Of a stretch of DNA of 64,000 nucleotides, positions 36,874 through 45,238 are shown piece by piece; position 1 is the first letter of the stretch, and each line of letters opens with the position of its first letter. The notes under the pieces are model-generated. The model did no database searches. It was not told the origin of the DNA and saw nothing but the letters and a program-made list of their open reading frames with translations. Location of the stretch: NCBI RefSeq assembly GCF_001995095.2, contig NZ_MTSD02000003.1:124001-188000 (forward strand). The letters run 5' to 3'. The translations under genes were made by a program, and so were the position numbers. The stretch comes from Oceanospirillum linum (lineage in GTDB: Bacteria > Pseudomonadota > Gammaproteobacteria > Pseudomonadales > Halomonadaceae).

Positions 36874-38586
36874 TTAAAGGGGCTTTAAGCCTACTTTTGT
36901 GATGATATCACCTTCAACTTCCACCACAATCCAGCGAATGCCGTGCCACTCAAACTGATCGCCAACGACTGGGTGACCACCAAAACGGGAGCACATCAGC
37001 TCCCCCAGCGTCATCTCATTCTGATCAGGGCTGATAGTCAGGCCATACAAGGCAGCAAGGTCCTTCAAAGGTGCATCACCGCTTAATGTGAAGTCCCCAA
37101 AGAAGCTACGGATTTTGTCTTTACAAATTCTCGGGGCTTCATCAAACATCTTATTCAATGCAGGAAGGTCCGCCTCACGACTGATAATACACACCATATC
37201 CCCCTGCTGGAGACGCGTGCTACCGGAAGGATGCACCAGCTGTTTATTACGAAACAGAGCGGCTATCCGCGCTCCGGAAGGAAAGCGTAGTCGCCGCAAC
37301 TCTACATTATTCAGCGCTTCAGAACTCAGTCGATAGGTTAGCAGCTCATAATCCGTATCCGGATACACACCCAGTCGGGTGCGACGCTTAGGTTCAAAAA
37401 CAGGAGGCAACTCCATCTTCAGCCAGCGCGCTGCCAAGGGTAACGTACTGCCCTGAATGAGTAGTGAGATCAGCACGACATAGAAAGCAATATTAAAGTA
37501 CAGATTAGACTGCTCTACCTGAGCTATCACAGGGAAAATAGCTAATACAATAGGCACAGCACCACGTAATCCTACCCATGAGATAAAGCTGAGCTCTCTT
37601 ATATTAAAGCGGAAAAAGGGCTTCAGGCAGAGAAAAACGGCTAAAGGACGGGCAACCAGAATCATACCTAAAGCAAGTAATGTTGCTGGCAAAGCAACAG
37701 CCCACATCTGATGAGGCGTGACCAAAAGTCCCAGAATCAGGAAAAGACCAATCTGACTTAGCCAGGCCAGGCCATCGTTGACCGGCAAAATATACTGCAG
37801 ATGCGTCGAACGGCTATTACCAATAATCAGACCTGCCAGATAGATCGCAATAAATCCACTACCACCCAACAGGTTGGTCGCCGCAAAAAGGCCTAACCCG
37901 GCACCGGTAACCAGCAACGGATAGAGTCCGGGGGCAAGGTTTAATCGTTTCAAAAGACGCGCAAACAACCAACCGCCCACCAAACCAAAAGGCAAACCAA
38001 TGCCAAATTGCTTCACAAAAATCAACAGAACAGACCAGACATCAGGGTCAGGGGCTGTCAGTAACGTGATTAGGGTAACCGTTAGAAAAATAGCCATCGG
38101 ATCATTGGTGCCGGATTCAATTTCCAAAGTAGCACTGACCCGCTCATTAAGACGCACGCCCTGACCACCCAGCATTGAGAAAACAGCGGCGGCATCAGTT
38201 GATCCAACAATAGCACCAACCAAAAGACCTTCCAGTAAAGAGAGTCCAAACAACCACATTGCCAGCAAGCCTGTTAAACCGCTGGTCACAACCACACCGA
38301 GTGTCGCCAGCGATAGTGCAGGCCTGAGGCCAACCCGAAAGGTCGTCATTCGGGTTCTCATTCCGCCATCGAGCAGAATAATCGCCAAAGCCAGGTGCCC
38401 GATCACATAAGCTGACTCAAAGTCTGAGAAGTTAATACCGCCGAGGCCATCCTCACCCGCCAACATCCCGATACCGAGGAAAACAAACAATAATGGCATA
38501 CCCATACTGGCCGAAATTCGACTGGCAAGAATACTGAGACACAGCAAAAGAGCTGCAATAAGAAAAATAAGATTCAGGTTGTCCAT
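36874..38586 (-). CDS. Potassium/proton antiporter (CPA1, NhaP2-like)
   Basis: A 570-residue protein. About twelve transmembrane helices (residues 5-390) include the CPA-family GTNDPMAIF motif with its Asn-Asp pair. A TrkA-C regulatory domain (about 400-480) and a CorC/HlyC-type domain (about 490-570) follow. This architecture is that of the K+/H+ antiporter NhaP2 (CvrA), which limits cytoplasmic K+ under hypo-osmotic or alkaline stress. The start is the ATG at 38586 with GGGAGAC upstream, not the TTG just before it. It interrupts the glutarate region between csiR and the TRAP operon. Confidence 0.88.
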   Translation of the reverse strand: MDNLNLIFLIAALLLCLSILASRISASMGMPLLFVFLGIGMLAGEDGLGGINFSDFESAYVIGHLALAIILLDGGMRTRMTTFRVGLRPALSLATLGVVVTSGLTGLLAMWLFGLSLLEGLLVGAIVGSTDAAAVFSMLGGQGVRLNERVSATLEIESGTNDPMAIFLTVTLITLLTAPDPDVWSVLLIFVKQFGIGLPFGLVGGWLFARLLKRLNLAPGLYPLLVTGAGLGLFAATNLLGGSGFIAIYLAGLIIGNSRSTHLQYILPVNDGLAWLSQIGLFLILGLLVTPHQMWAVALPATLLALGMILVARPLAVFLCLKPFFRFNIRELSFISWVGLRGAVPIVLAIFPVIAQVEQSNLYFNIAFYVVLISLLIQGSTLPLAARWLKMELPPVFEPKRRTRLGVYPDTDYELLTYRLSSEALNNVELRRLRFPSGARIAALFRNKQLVHPSGSTRLQQGDMVCIISREADLPALNKMFDEAPRICKDKIRSFFGDFTLSGDAPLKDLAALYGLTISPDQNEMTLGELMCSRFGGHPVVGDQFEWHGIRWIVVEVEGDIITKVGLKPL

Positions 38587-38737
38587 CAAAGTCTCCCAGG
38601 AGTGAAGGGGAAGTCACATCCCTTATATGCTACACACTTGATGGGAAAAGAAAAAATTCTCTTTTGAATTAAAAAGCTCCCGAGAGCGTTGAGAGCCAAA
38701 AAAAACTTTGCAATAACACGTTTCAAACTGCGGAGAT

Positions 38738-38779
38738 AAAAAAACGGCCGCTTCAGATCACTCCGATACGGCCGTTTTT
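38738..38779 (-). terminator. Terminator of the TRAP-universal stress protein operon
   Basis: ACGGCCG and CGGCCGT pair over an 18-base loop, with a run of A residues (38738-38744) giving a T tail on the minus strand and T residues on the plus strand. It could act in both directions. Confidence 0.75.
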
Positions 38780-38807
38780 CCATGATCAACGCAGAATCAG
38801 AAACGGG

Positions 38808-39245
38808 CTACCACTTCTTCTCATCGCGTACGACAAACACCGAGCAGTTAGCATGACGCACAATCTTCTCTGCGTTGGAACCCAGCAGATAGCTGGAGAA
38901 ACCGGGACGGCCTGCTGCAACAATAATCACTTCAGGTTTCATCTTATCCGCTTCTTCCAGCACAGTATCATACACAACACCGGACTTTACCCGGCATTTG
39001 CCGCGCAGATGCTCAGGTACATATTTTTTAAACAGCTTTTTCACCTGCTGTTTCATATCCCCAAGTGCCTGCTTCACCGCGTCTTCCGATAGAGAAAAGT
39101 TACCATGATGAACAAGATTCTGATCGACATAAACGGCGTGAATTTCACCTTTTTCATCACCAATCAGCTGCTGCGCCAGAGCAACCGCTTTCGGGAACAT
39201 ATCTTCGTGTTCCAGATCCATCGGGATCAATACCGTATTGTACAT
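38808..39245 (-). CDS. Universal stress protein, UspA family
   Basis: A 145-residue Usp domain protein. The N-terminus YNTVLIPMDLEHED, the VIIVAAGRPGFSSYLLGSNAEKIVRHANCSVFVVR C-terminal nucleotide-binding stretch (residues 107-141), and the length all fit. It lies three bases after the TRAP large permease gene, so it is part of the same operon. Usp genes placed behind TRAP transporters are a known recurring pattern, for example TeaD with TeaABC, where the protein tunes uptake. Nucleotide binding is inferred. Confidence 0.88.
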   Translation of the reverse strand: MYNTVLIPMDLEHEDMFPKAVALAQQLIGDEKGEIHAVYVDQNLVHHGNFSLSEDAVKQALGDMKQQVKKLFKKYVPEHLRGKCRVKSGVVYDTVLEEADKMKPEVIIVAAGRPGFSSYLLGSNAEKIVRHANCSVFVVRDEKKW

Positions 39246-39248
39246 AAT

Positions 39249-40565
39249 CTACCCCATTACCTTATTTGGCAGCCACATCACCAAATCCGGATTCAGCATA
39301 CAGATGACCAGCACCATTAGTTTCAACAGAATGAAAGGCGTTACCGATTTGTAGATATCCAACATGGTGACATCCGGAGGGGCAATCCCTTTCAGATAGA
39401 AAAGAGCAAAACCATACGGTGGCGTCTGAACCGCGATCTCAATATTCAGGATCATCAGGATACCAAACCAGATCGGATCGAAGCCCAGGTCAACTACGAT
39501 AGGTGTGAACAAGGGCGCACACATCAGCACGATAATAAATTCGTCGATGATAAAGCCCAGTCCGAGCATCACCAGCTGCATCAGGATGATGACACCCAGC
39601 GGCGGTAACCCCAAATCTTTGGTGAAACCCGCAATCATATCCTGAACCCCCATCAGCAGATGGAAATTGCTGAACAGAGTTGCTCCCAGAATGATCCACA
39701 TGGCCACAGAAACCAGCATCGCAGTTTCCATACCCGCCATTCTAAACATGCCTAAACGGAAGCGCTTAAAGAAAAAGGCCAGAATAATCGCCCCTACGAC
39801 ACCGATAGCACCGGACTCTGTCGGGGTCGCAATACCGCTGATAATACTGCCCAAAACGGCAAAAATCAGCAAAACCGACATAAAGCCATCACGCAAGGTT
39901 CGTGCTTTCTCCTTTGGCGTCATTTTGGCTTCAGCACCGGTTCCCAGAGGAGCCCGGTCCGGATTCATTTTGCAGCTGATCAGGATATAAGCAACCATCA
40001 CAATGATGGCAAGCAAGGCAGGGAAAAGCGCCGCGATAAACATCTTGCCCACAGAGTTCTGCGTTGAAGCCGCGAACATAATCATAGGCACACTGGGTGG
40101 AATCAGGATTCCCAGACCACCGCCTGCCATGATCACACCCAGGGCCAGGCGCTTGTCATAGCCACGATCCAGCATCGGTTTCAGAGCGATACTACCAGAG
40201 GTCATAATACCGGCTCCGATAATACCCACCATCGCACCAATCATGGAGCAAACACCGATGACACTGATCGCCAGAGAACCGCGCACTTTGCCGATAACCA
40301 GCTGGCTGGCATTGAACATTGCATCACCAATGCCCGACCGGGTCAGCAGCTGCCCCATATAGATATACAGAGGAATAGCCAGCAGAATAAAGCTGAACAG
40401 GGTCGCCTCAAAGGTATTGGGCAGGATATTGAAAATACCTTCCCCCCAGGTTGCATACCCCACCGCCATTGCGATACCGCCCAGCGCAAAACCAACCGGT
40501 GCACCCAGGGCAAAACTCACCAGAATACAGAGCAGCAGAACACCGCTGAGCAACTCAATTCCCAT
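39249..40565 (-). CDS. TRAP transporter large permease (DctM type)
   Basis: A 438-residue membrane protein with about twelve helices and the DctM signature near GGGLGILIPPSVPMIMFAAST (residues 148-168). It forms the Na+-driven channel of a tripartite ATP-independent transporter. Its ATG lies eleven bases inside the end of the small permease gene, and the universal stress protein follows. The substrate is a carboxylate. Glutarate is a plausible candidate because catabolic genes flank the operon on both sides, but this is inference. Confidence 0.9.
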   Translation of the reverse strand: MGIELLSGVLLLCILVSFALGAPVGFALGGIAMAVGYATWGEGIFNILPNTFEATLFSFILLAIPLYIYMGQLLTRSGIGDAMFNASQLVIGKVRGSLAISVIGVCSMIGAMVGIIGAGIMTSGSIALKPMLDRGYDKRLALGVIMAGGGLGILIPPSVPMIMFAASTQNSVGKMFIAALFPALLAIIVMVAYILISCKMNPDRAPLGTGAEAKMTPKEKARTLRDGFMSVLLIFAVLGSIISGIATPTESGAIGVVGAIILAFFFKRFRLGMFRMAGMETAMLVSVAMWIILGATLFSNFHLLMGVQDMIAGFTKDLGLPPLGVIILMQLVMLGLGFIIDEFIIVLMCAPLFTPIVVDLGFDPIWFGILMILNIEIAVQTPPYGFALFYLKGIAPPDVTMLDIYKSVTPFILLKLMVLVICMLNPDLVMWLPNKVMG

Positions 40566-41109
40566 CTTCTGTGTCCTCTTCTTCCGGCTCAGAAATCAAA
40601 GCCTGGCCCGCAATAACGTAATAGATATCTTTCACCATATTGCTGCTGATCTGCAGTGTAATCAGCGCACCGGATATCACCAGCATCATCCAGAAATGAT
40701 GCGTGTGTGGGGCCCAGTTACTCATTTTCCGGTAGTTGAACTGCAGGGCTTCGCCAAATTTTTCATAGGCAATCATCATCAGAACGAACATGAAAAATGC
40801 GGCGAGAATACCCGTCAGAACATCAAAAATGCGCTTTGTTTTAGGTGATACAGCCAAATAGAGGATATCTACATTGATATGAGTCTTTTTCTGATAGGCG
40901 TAAGCACCACCCAGGCCAACCAGGTATGCAAAAAAGAAGAGCGCAAGATCCTGAGCCCAGATAGTAGGTTGATTAAAGAGGTATCGGGAACCGACCTCAT
41001 AGGCGATGACAATTGCCAATAGAGGCATTAAAACAGAAACACTTTTCCCTATAAAACGTACCAACCGATCAATCCATGAGCAGTAGGATATAAATATCTT
41101 TTTGACCAT
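40555..41109 (-). CDS. TRAP transporter small permease (DctQ type)
   Basis: A 184-residue protein with four helices, the DctQ partner of the large permease. IWAQDLALFFFAYLVGLGG near residues 50-70 is typical. The start at 41109 is preferred. A longer frame from 41181 would run through a terminator-like hairpin at 41127-41158, which more probably sits in the gap between dctP and dctQ. The ribosome site before 41109 is weak, which may keep permease levels below those of the binding protein. Confidence 0.85.
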   Translation of the reverse strand: MVKKIFISYCSWIDRLVRFIGKSVSVLMPLLAIVIAYEVGSRYLFNQPTIWAQDLALFFFAYLVGLGGAYAYQKKTHINVDILYLAVSPKTKRIFDVLTGILAAFFMFVLMMIAYEKFGEALQFNYRKMSNWAPHTHHFWMMLVISGALITLQISSNMVKDIYYVIAGQALISEPEEEDTEDGN

Positions 41110-41126
41110 AACGCTATGCCTGCAAT

Positions 41127-41158
41127 AAAAAATAAAGGGCGGAGTACGCCCTTTATTT
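41127..41158 (-). terminator. Attenuator hairpin between TRAP binding protein and permeases
   Basis: AAATAAAGGGCG (41130-41141) and CGCCCTTTATTT (41147-41158) form a perfect 12-bp stem with a five-base loop. A T-rich tail follows on the minus strand. Its position mirrors the hairpin in the amino acid ABC operon. Confidence 0.75.
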
Positions 41159-41193
41159 AACAACGGAACCTGACATTCCAATAAACTCAGAGC

Positions 41194-42231
41194 TTATTGC
41201 TGTTTTTTCAGGATCTCAATCAGCTCTGCGCTGAATTTGTCAGCTTTCGCATACTCGTCCCATAGAGACTCACCCGCTTTTTTCCAGGCTGCTTTATCAG
41301 CTTCGCTTGGCTCTGGGCTCCATTTCATGCCTTTTGCTTCCATATCGGCAATCGCTTCCGCTTCCCACAGACGAGATTTAGTCATCTGCTCACGGGCATG
41401 GATCGTCGTTGCGGCTTTAACAATCGCTTTCAGATCATCCGGCAGTTTGTTCCAGGCCTTCTGGTTAACCACAACGGGCAGTACCTGAGCGCCAGCCAGT
41501 GGTAAACGGTACATATACTTAGCAACCTCTACGTGGTTACCATCGCGGTGATCAATAAGGTTAGAACCGATAGAGCCATCAATTACGCCTGTCGCCAGGC
41601 CTGTATAGATCTCGCTCCAGGTCATAGATACCGGTGATGCACCCAGGTTACGAACAAACTTGCCGTATGCACCTGGCGCACGCAGTTTCAGCCCTTCAAA
41701 ATCTGCAACTGAGTTAATTGGCTTTTTGGTCAGCAGATAAACCGGTGGTTGGATGTAAGGATCTAAGTAAACAAGTCCCTGCTCACCATAAGCACGGGTC
41801 AGCACTTCGTTCCAACCGTCTTCGTGGAACAAAACACTCAGTTTAGCGACATCAGCAGTACCGCCGGGCAGACCCACTTCAACGATACCTGCAGGCAGTT
41901 CGCCGGCATTCATCGGCTGGAAATGCGCACCCATCGTGATCAGGCCGGACTTAACCGCACCCAAAATACCTGTGGTGGAAACACCTTCACCGGCATACAT
42001 CATTTTTACAGAGATACGGCCACCGGACATCTTTTCGATGTTCTCAGCCATATTGCCGTAAACTTCACCGAAAGCAGTACCACGGGAGTACAGGTTGGCA
42101 AAACGCCAGTTATGCTCAGCAGCTTGTGCAGCGGTGGAAGTAACAGCACCCAGGCCCATTACGGCAGCCAGGGAACCCGTCAGAATCTGTTTCTTGAGTT
42201 GACCGATTTTTTTCAGCATCTTTTTGCTCAC
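41194..42231 (-). CDS. TRAP transporter substrate-binding protein (DctP type)
   Basis: A 345-residue periplasmic protein. A signal peptide covers about residues 1-38 (ending in AAQA-AEHNW). The DctP fold shows the carboxylate-binding arginine region LKLRAPGAYGKFVRNLGA near 177-194 and SEIYTGLATGVIDGSIG. It is the first gene of a dctP-Q-M-usp operon. A GTG (42231) or the ATG four codons later could be the start; both ribosome sites are weak. The ligand is a carboxylate. Flanking glutarate genes point to glutarate or a related C5 acid, but no residue seen here proves it. Confidence 0.9.
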   Translation of the reverse strand: MSKKMLKKIGQLKKQILTGSLAAVMGLGAVTSTAAQAAEHNWRFANLYSRGTAFGEVYGNMAENIEKMSGGRISVKMMYAGEGVSTTGILGAVKSGLITMGAHFQPMNAGELPAGIVEVGLPGGTADVAKLSVLFHEDGWNEVLTRAYGEQGLVYLDPYIQPPVYLLTKKPINSVADFEGLKLRAPGAYGKFVRNLGASPVSMTWSEIYTGLATGVIDGSIGSNLIDHRDGNHVEVAKYMYRLPLAGAQVLPVVVNQKAWNKLPDDLKAIVKAATTIHAREQMTKSRLWEAEAIADMEAKGMKWSPEPSEADKAAWKKAGESLWDEYAKADKFSAELIEILKKQQ

Positions 42232-42699
42232 TTTAATTGTTATTTCAGTTTAGGGGCATCATCTGCACCGGGGTAACCATCTGAAGTGGTTTTTAACCGG
42301 TAATAGGGTCGACGATAAGAGGTCATCATCGGGACTACAAAGCGTGCGAAACAAACGGAGAACTTAACCCTTGCGGGAATCATCACCTTAAGCCACTAAA
42401 AATAGCAGGCTATATATTAGTGGTATGTCAGCATCGCGTCGCAGACTAAGGGTGAAGGTATATAGACACGTTAAATAAGTAAAGAATATGACAATTATAC
42501 TTATGATAATTTTTTTTGATACATAAGTATCTGCTGTATTGATGAGCAGACCATCATAAATCTGCACCAGATTAGCTCAGAGAAAGGAAATAAGTGATTA
42601 TTTTCAATAAGATAGCTTTTATTTCATTTTGAAAAATTGATCTGACTCAGGGTAAGGTCTAATAACCATACGCCTTCTAGGACTTTCAGGAAAAAAACT
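42232..42699. other. Long upstream region of the TRAP operon
   Basis: About 470 bases with strong AT bias. It holds a 9-bp inverted repeat at 42497-42530 and, at 42491-42512, a weak resemblance to the gcdH/gcdG site. No tRNA or protein gene is seen apart from the small frame starting at 42700. Confidence 0.45.
42497..42530. promoter_or_regulatory. Inverted repeat upstream of the TRAP operon
   Basis: ATACTTATG (42497-42505) and CATAAGTAT (42522-42530) are perfect reverse complements with 16 bases between. The centres are 25 bases apart, which suits a dimer of dimers. It is a candidate operator for the TRAP operon. Confidence 0.4.
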
Positions 42700-42810
42700 A
42701 TGGGGGAACAGTGGCTTCTTTTTGGGGCATTTTTTCTTTTTTTCCCAGTCACTGAAAAGGCTTTTCAGGCCCGATATTTAGAGTGCATAGCCAAAAAAAG
42801 CCTGAAATAA
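42700..42810 (+). CDS. Candidate 36-residue single-pass membrane protein
   Basis: A short open frame preceded by AGGA eight bases before the ATG. It encodes one hydrophobic helix (WLLFGAFFLFFPVT, about residues 5-18), then a charged tail ending in AKKSLK. A hairpin terminator follows two bases after the stop. The layout of ribosome site, helix, basic tail and terminator supports a real small gene, but no family was recognised and the length allows chance. It lies in the gap between the TRAP operon and gcdG. Confidence 0.4.
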   Translation: MGEQWLLFGAFFLFFPVTEKAFQARYLECIAKKSLK

Positions 42811-42811
42811 G

Positions 42812-42848
42812 CCAAAAAAAAAGAGAGCACGGCAAAAGCGCTCTCTTT
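42812..42848 (-). terminator. Terminator of gcdG
   Basis: AAAGAGAGC and GCTCTCTTT pair over an 11-base loop, with a run of A residues at 42814-42822 giving T residues on the minus strand. It may also stop the small plus-strand frame before it. Confidence 0.75.
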
Positions 42849-42894
42849 AGACTAAAGACTGACACACATGCTGATATCAGCAGCGACAATATAA

Positions 42895-44124
42895 CTATCT
42901 CTCAGAGATAACCCCTTTTGCTAACAACTGCTCTATCTGCTCAACCGTCAGACCCGTTTCCTCCAGTACTTTACGGGTATGCTCTCCCAGCAGAGGTGCA
43001 GGTTTCTCATAGGTGATAGGCGTACCGGACATTTTCAACGGGTTAGCTACGGAAGGCGATCTGCCATTTTCAGATCCCTCATGGGCAATCTCGACTTGCA
43101 TTTGACGGGCTTTAATCTGAGGGTCATCAAAGGCTTCCCCAATATTGTTAATAGGTCCGCAAGGTACCGAAAGAGCCTCCAGGGCAGTAATCCAATCCAG
43201 GGTTGTTCGCATCTGAATCAGAGGTTCAAGAATACCCAGCAACACTTCGCGATTGGCGACCCGCTGAGCATTCGTCATGAAACGCTCATCCTGTGCCAGG
43301 TTTGGCTTGCCGGCTTCCTGGCAGAATTTAGCAAACTGAGCATCGTTACCCACCGCCAGAACCATATAGCCATCAGCAGTTTTGAAGCTCTGATAGGGCA
43401 CAATATTGGGATGGGCATTACCAAGACGTGTAGGTGAGTTACCGGACACCAGATAGTTCATTGCCTGATTGGCAAGGCAGGCAACCTGCACATCCATCAG
43501 TGCGATATCAATATACTGACCCTGGCCGGTTTGCTCCCGTGATGCCAACGCTGCCAGCACACCCGTTGTGGCATACATTCCCGTCAGAATATCTGTCAGG
43601 GCCACCCCCACTTTCTGCGGGCCGGCGCCGGGACGGCCATCTTTCTCACCGGTAATACTCATCAGGCCACTCATCGCCTGAATCAGAAAATCGTAGCCAG
43701 CACGTTTAGCATAGGGTCCGTCCTGGCCAAAACCAGTAATAGAGCAATAGATTAACCGAGGGTTAACTGCTTTCAGGCTTTCATAATCCAAACCATATTT
43801 TTTCAATCCACCGACTTTGTAATTCTCCAGTAAAATATCACTCTCTGCCGCCAGGCTTCTAATGATTCCCTGCCCCTGAGGGCTGGTGATATCTAACGCT
43901 AAGGAGCGCTTACTACGATTTGCACACAAGTAATAAGCAGCTTCGCCGCGGGGGTCATGAGTAACCGGCATCCACGGAGGCCCCCAGCTACGGGTATCAT
44001 CGCCGCGTAATGGTCGCTCGATTTTAATCACATCAGCTCCCAAATCTGCCAACACCTGGCCAGCCCAGGGGCCGGCCAGAATACGGCTCATATCCAGTAC
44101 CCGAACATGAGATAGCGCGCCCAT
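42895..44124 (-). CDS. gcdG: CaiB/BaiF CoA-transferase, probable succinyl-CoA:glutarate CoA-transferase
   Basis: A 409-residue family III CoA-transferase. The N-terminus VRVLDMSRILAGPWAGQVLADLGADVIKIE (read over residues 6-35), LLENYKVGGLKKYGL and the conserved Asp in DIALMDVQ are family marks. Next to it, divergent, is a LysR regulator, the same arrangement as gcdG and gcdR in Pseudomonas, where this enzyme charges glutarate with CoA for GcdH. Start 44124 has GGGAGA upstream. A regulatory site shared with gcdH lies 101 bases before the ATG and supports the glutarate assignment. Other dicarboxylates cannot be excluded. Confidence 0.82.
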   Translation of the reverse strand: MGALSHVRVLDMSRILAGPWAGQVLADLGADVIKIERPLRGDDTRSWGPPWMPVTHDPRGEAAYYLCANRSKRSLALDITSPQGQGIIRSLAAESDILLENYKVGGLKKYGLDYESLKAVNPRLIYCSITGFGQDGPYAKRAGYDFLIQAMSGLMSITGEKDGRPGAGPQKVGVALTDILTGMYATTGVLAALASREQTGQGQYIDIALMDVQVACLANQAMNYLVSGNSPTRLGNAHPNIVPYQSFKTADGYMVLAVGNDAQFAKFCQEAGKPNLAQDERFMTNAQRVANREVLLGILEPLIQMRTTLDWITALEALSVPCGPINNIGEAFDDPQIKARQMQVEIAHEGSENGRSPSVANPLKMSGTPITYEKPAPLLGEHTRKVLEETGLTVEQIEQLLAKGVISER

Positions 44125-44205
44125 AAGAATCTCCCTAATTCGCACGCTGCTCCTGAATTGGAGTAGCTTTTCGCTTTATTATTTATTTTATCTTTAGCAA
44201 ATTAA

Positions 44206-44247
44206 CGAGACGGGAATGATAATTACAATATATAGTAGGTATAGTTT
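44206..44247. promoter_or_regulatory. Candidate LysR-type operator between gcdG and its regulator
   Basis: CGAG, 15 bases, ACAATATAT, six bases, TATAGTTT. Sixteen of the 17 bases in the two right-hand blocks match the gcdH promoter site at 31506-31528, with equal spacing. It lies in the divergent region between gcdG and the LysR gene, where LysR proteins commonly bind. Confidence 0.65.
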
Positions 44248-44272
44248 TAATAACTAACATGAATGGTGAGGC

Positions 44273-45232
44273 ATGGATATTAAGCGCCTGAAGTATTTCT
44301 GCGCACTGGCACAGATTGGTAACTTCACTCACACGGCAACCTACCTTGGTATTGCTCAGCCAGCATTGAGTATGGCGATCAAGAAACTGGAAGAAGAGGT
44401 TGACCTGAAACTGGTCAACCGGGCTGAACGTAAGATGGCGCTAACCTCTGATGGTAAGGTGTTGCTGCGTCACGCTCAAAAAATTCTTGCTGCAGTAGGC
44501 GATGCCGAACTGGAACTACAGGAGCTGAAAGGCTGTGAAACCGGCACCATTCAGTTTGGTGCATCCAGTATGCTCAGTTCCTATTATCTCCCTGAAATAC
44601 TGGCTCAGTTTAAACGCCAGTACCCAAGAGTTCGGATCAATCTGGTGGAGGCCGGCACTGCATCTCTGCAGCAGATGCTGCTTGAGGGTGAACTGGATAT
44701 CGCTCTGGTACGGCTGGACCGACCCCACGAACAGATCCGCAGCGTAGAGCTGTTTCATGAAGAGATCGTCGCTTGTGTACCTGATGACCATCCACTAGCC
44801 AATCATGCCACAATCACATTAGATACTTTTTGCCGGGAACCACTGATTCTGTTTCGGGAGGGCTACTTTCTTCGGGAAGCGGTCAGTAAATACTCCAAGC
44901 AGCAACATATTAAGCTGGATATTCGCTTTGAAACTAATCTGATTGAGTTGCTGAAGTCGATGGTGAGCAACGGAGTCGGTATCAGTACAGTACTGTCTGG
45001 TATTATTCGGCCGGAGGATAACCTGAAGGCGATCCCGTTTGATTCAAGAATCCCGTTGAATATCGGGCTTGGCTGGAAGAGAAATCACTATCTCTCCAAG
45101 GCAAGCCGTGCTTTTGTTGATTTTATGCAGGAGCATCTGACTGAAAATCTGATCAGCGAATCCAGTAATACGGCCACACCAACCAGACCTGTGCCTCATA
45201 TCCTGCCACTCCCCATCAGGGAGGAGCCCTGA
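44273..45232 (+). CDS. LysR-family regulator, GcdR-like
   Basis: A 319-residue LysR protein. Winged helix-turn-helix at residues 1-60 (ALAQIGNFTHTATYLGIAQPALSMAIKKLE) and a substrate-binding domain from about 90 to 295. It is divergent from gcdG, which fits GcdR of Pseudomonas, an activator of glutarate use that responds to glutarate. The shared site near gcdH and gcdG is its likely target. The C-terminal 30 residues are proline-rich and probably disordered. The sensed ligand is not shown by sequence. Confidence 0.82.
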   Translation: MDIKRLKYFCALAQIGNFTHTATYLGIAQPALSMAIKKLEEEVDLKLVNRAERKMALTSDGKVLLRHAQKILAAVGDAELELQELKGCETGTIQFGASSMLSSYYLPEILAQFKRQYPRVRINLVEAGTASLQQMLLEGELDIALVRLDRPHEQIRSVELFHEEIVACVPDDHPLANHATITLDTFCREPLILFREGYFLREAVSKYSKQQHIKLDIRFETNLIELLKSMVSNGVGISTVLSGIIRPEDNLKAIPFDSRIPLNIGLGWKRNHYLSKASRAFVDFMQEHLTENLISESSNTATPTRPVPHILPLPIREEP

Positions 45233-45238
45233 CAGGCG

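Noticed and set aside
38586-38789. 67-codon minus-strand frame upstream of the K+/H+ antiporter
   Set aside because: It runs through the terminator at 38738-38779 and has no recognisable protein features.
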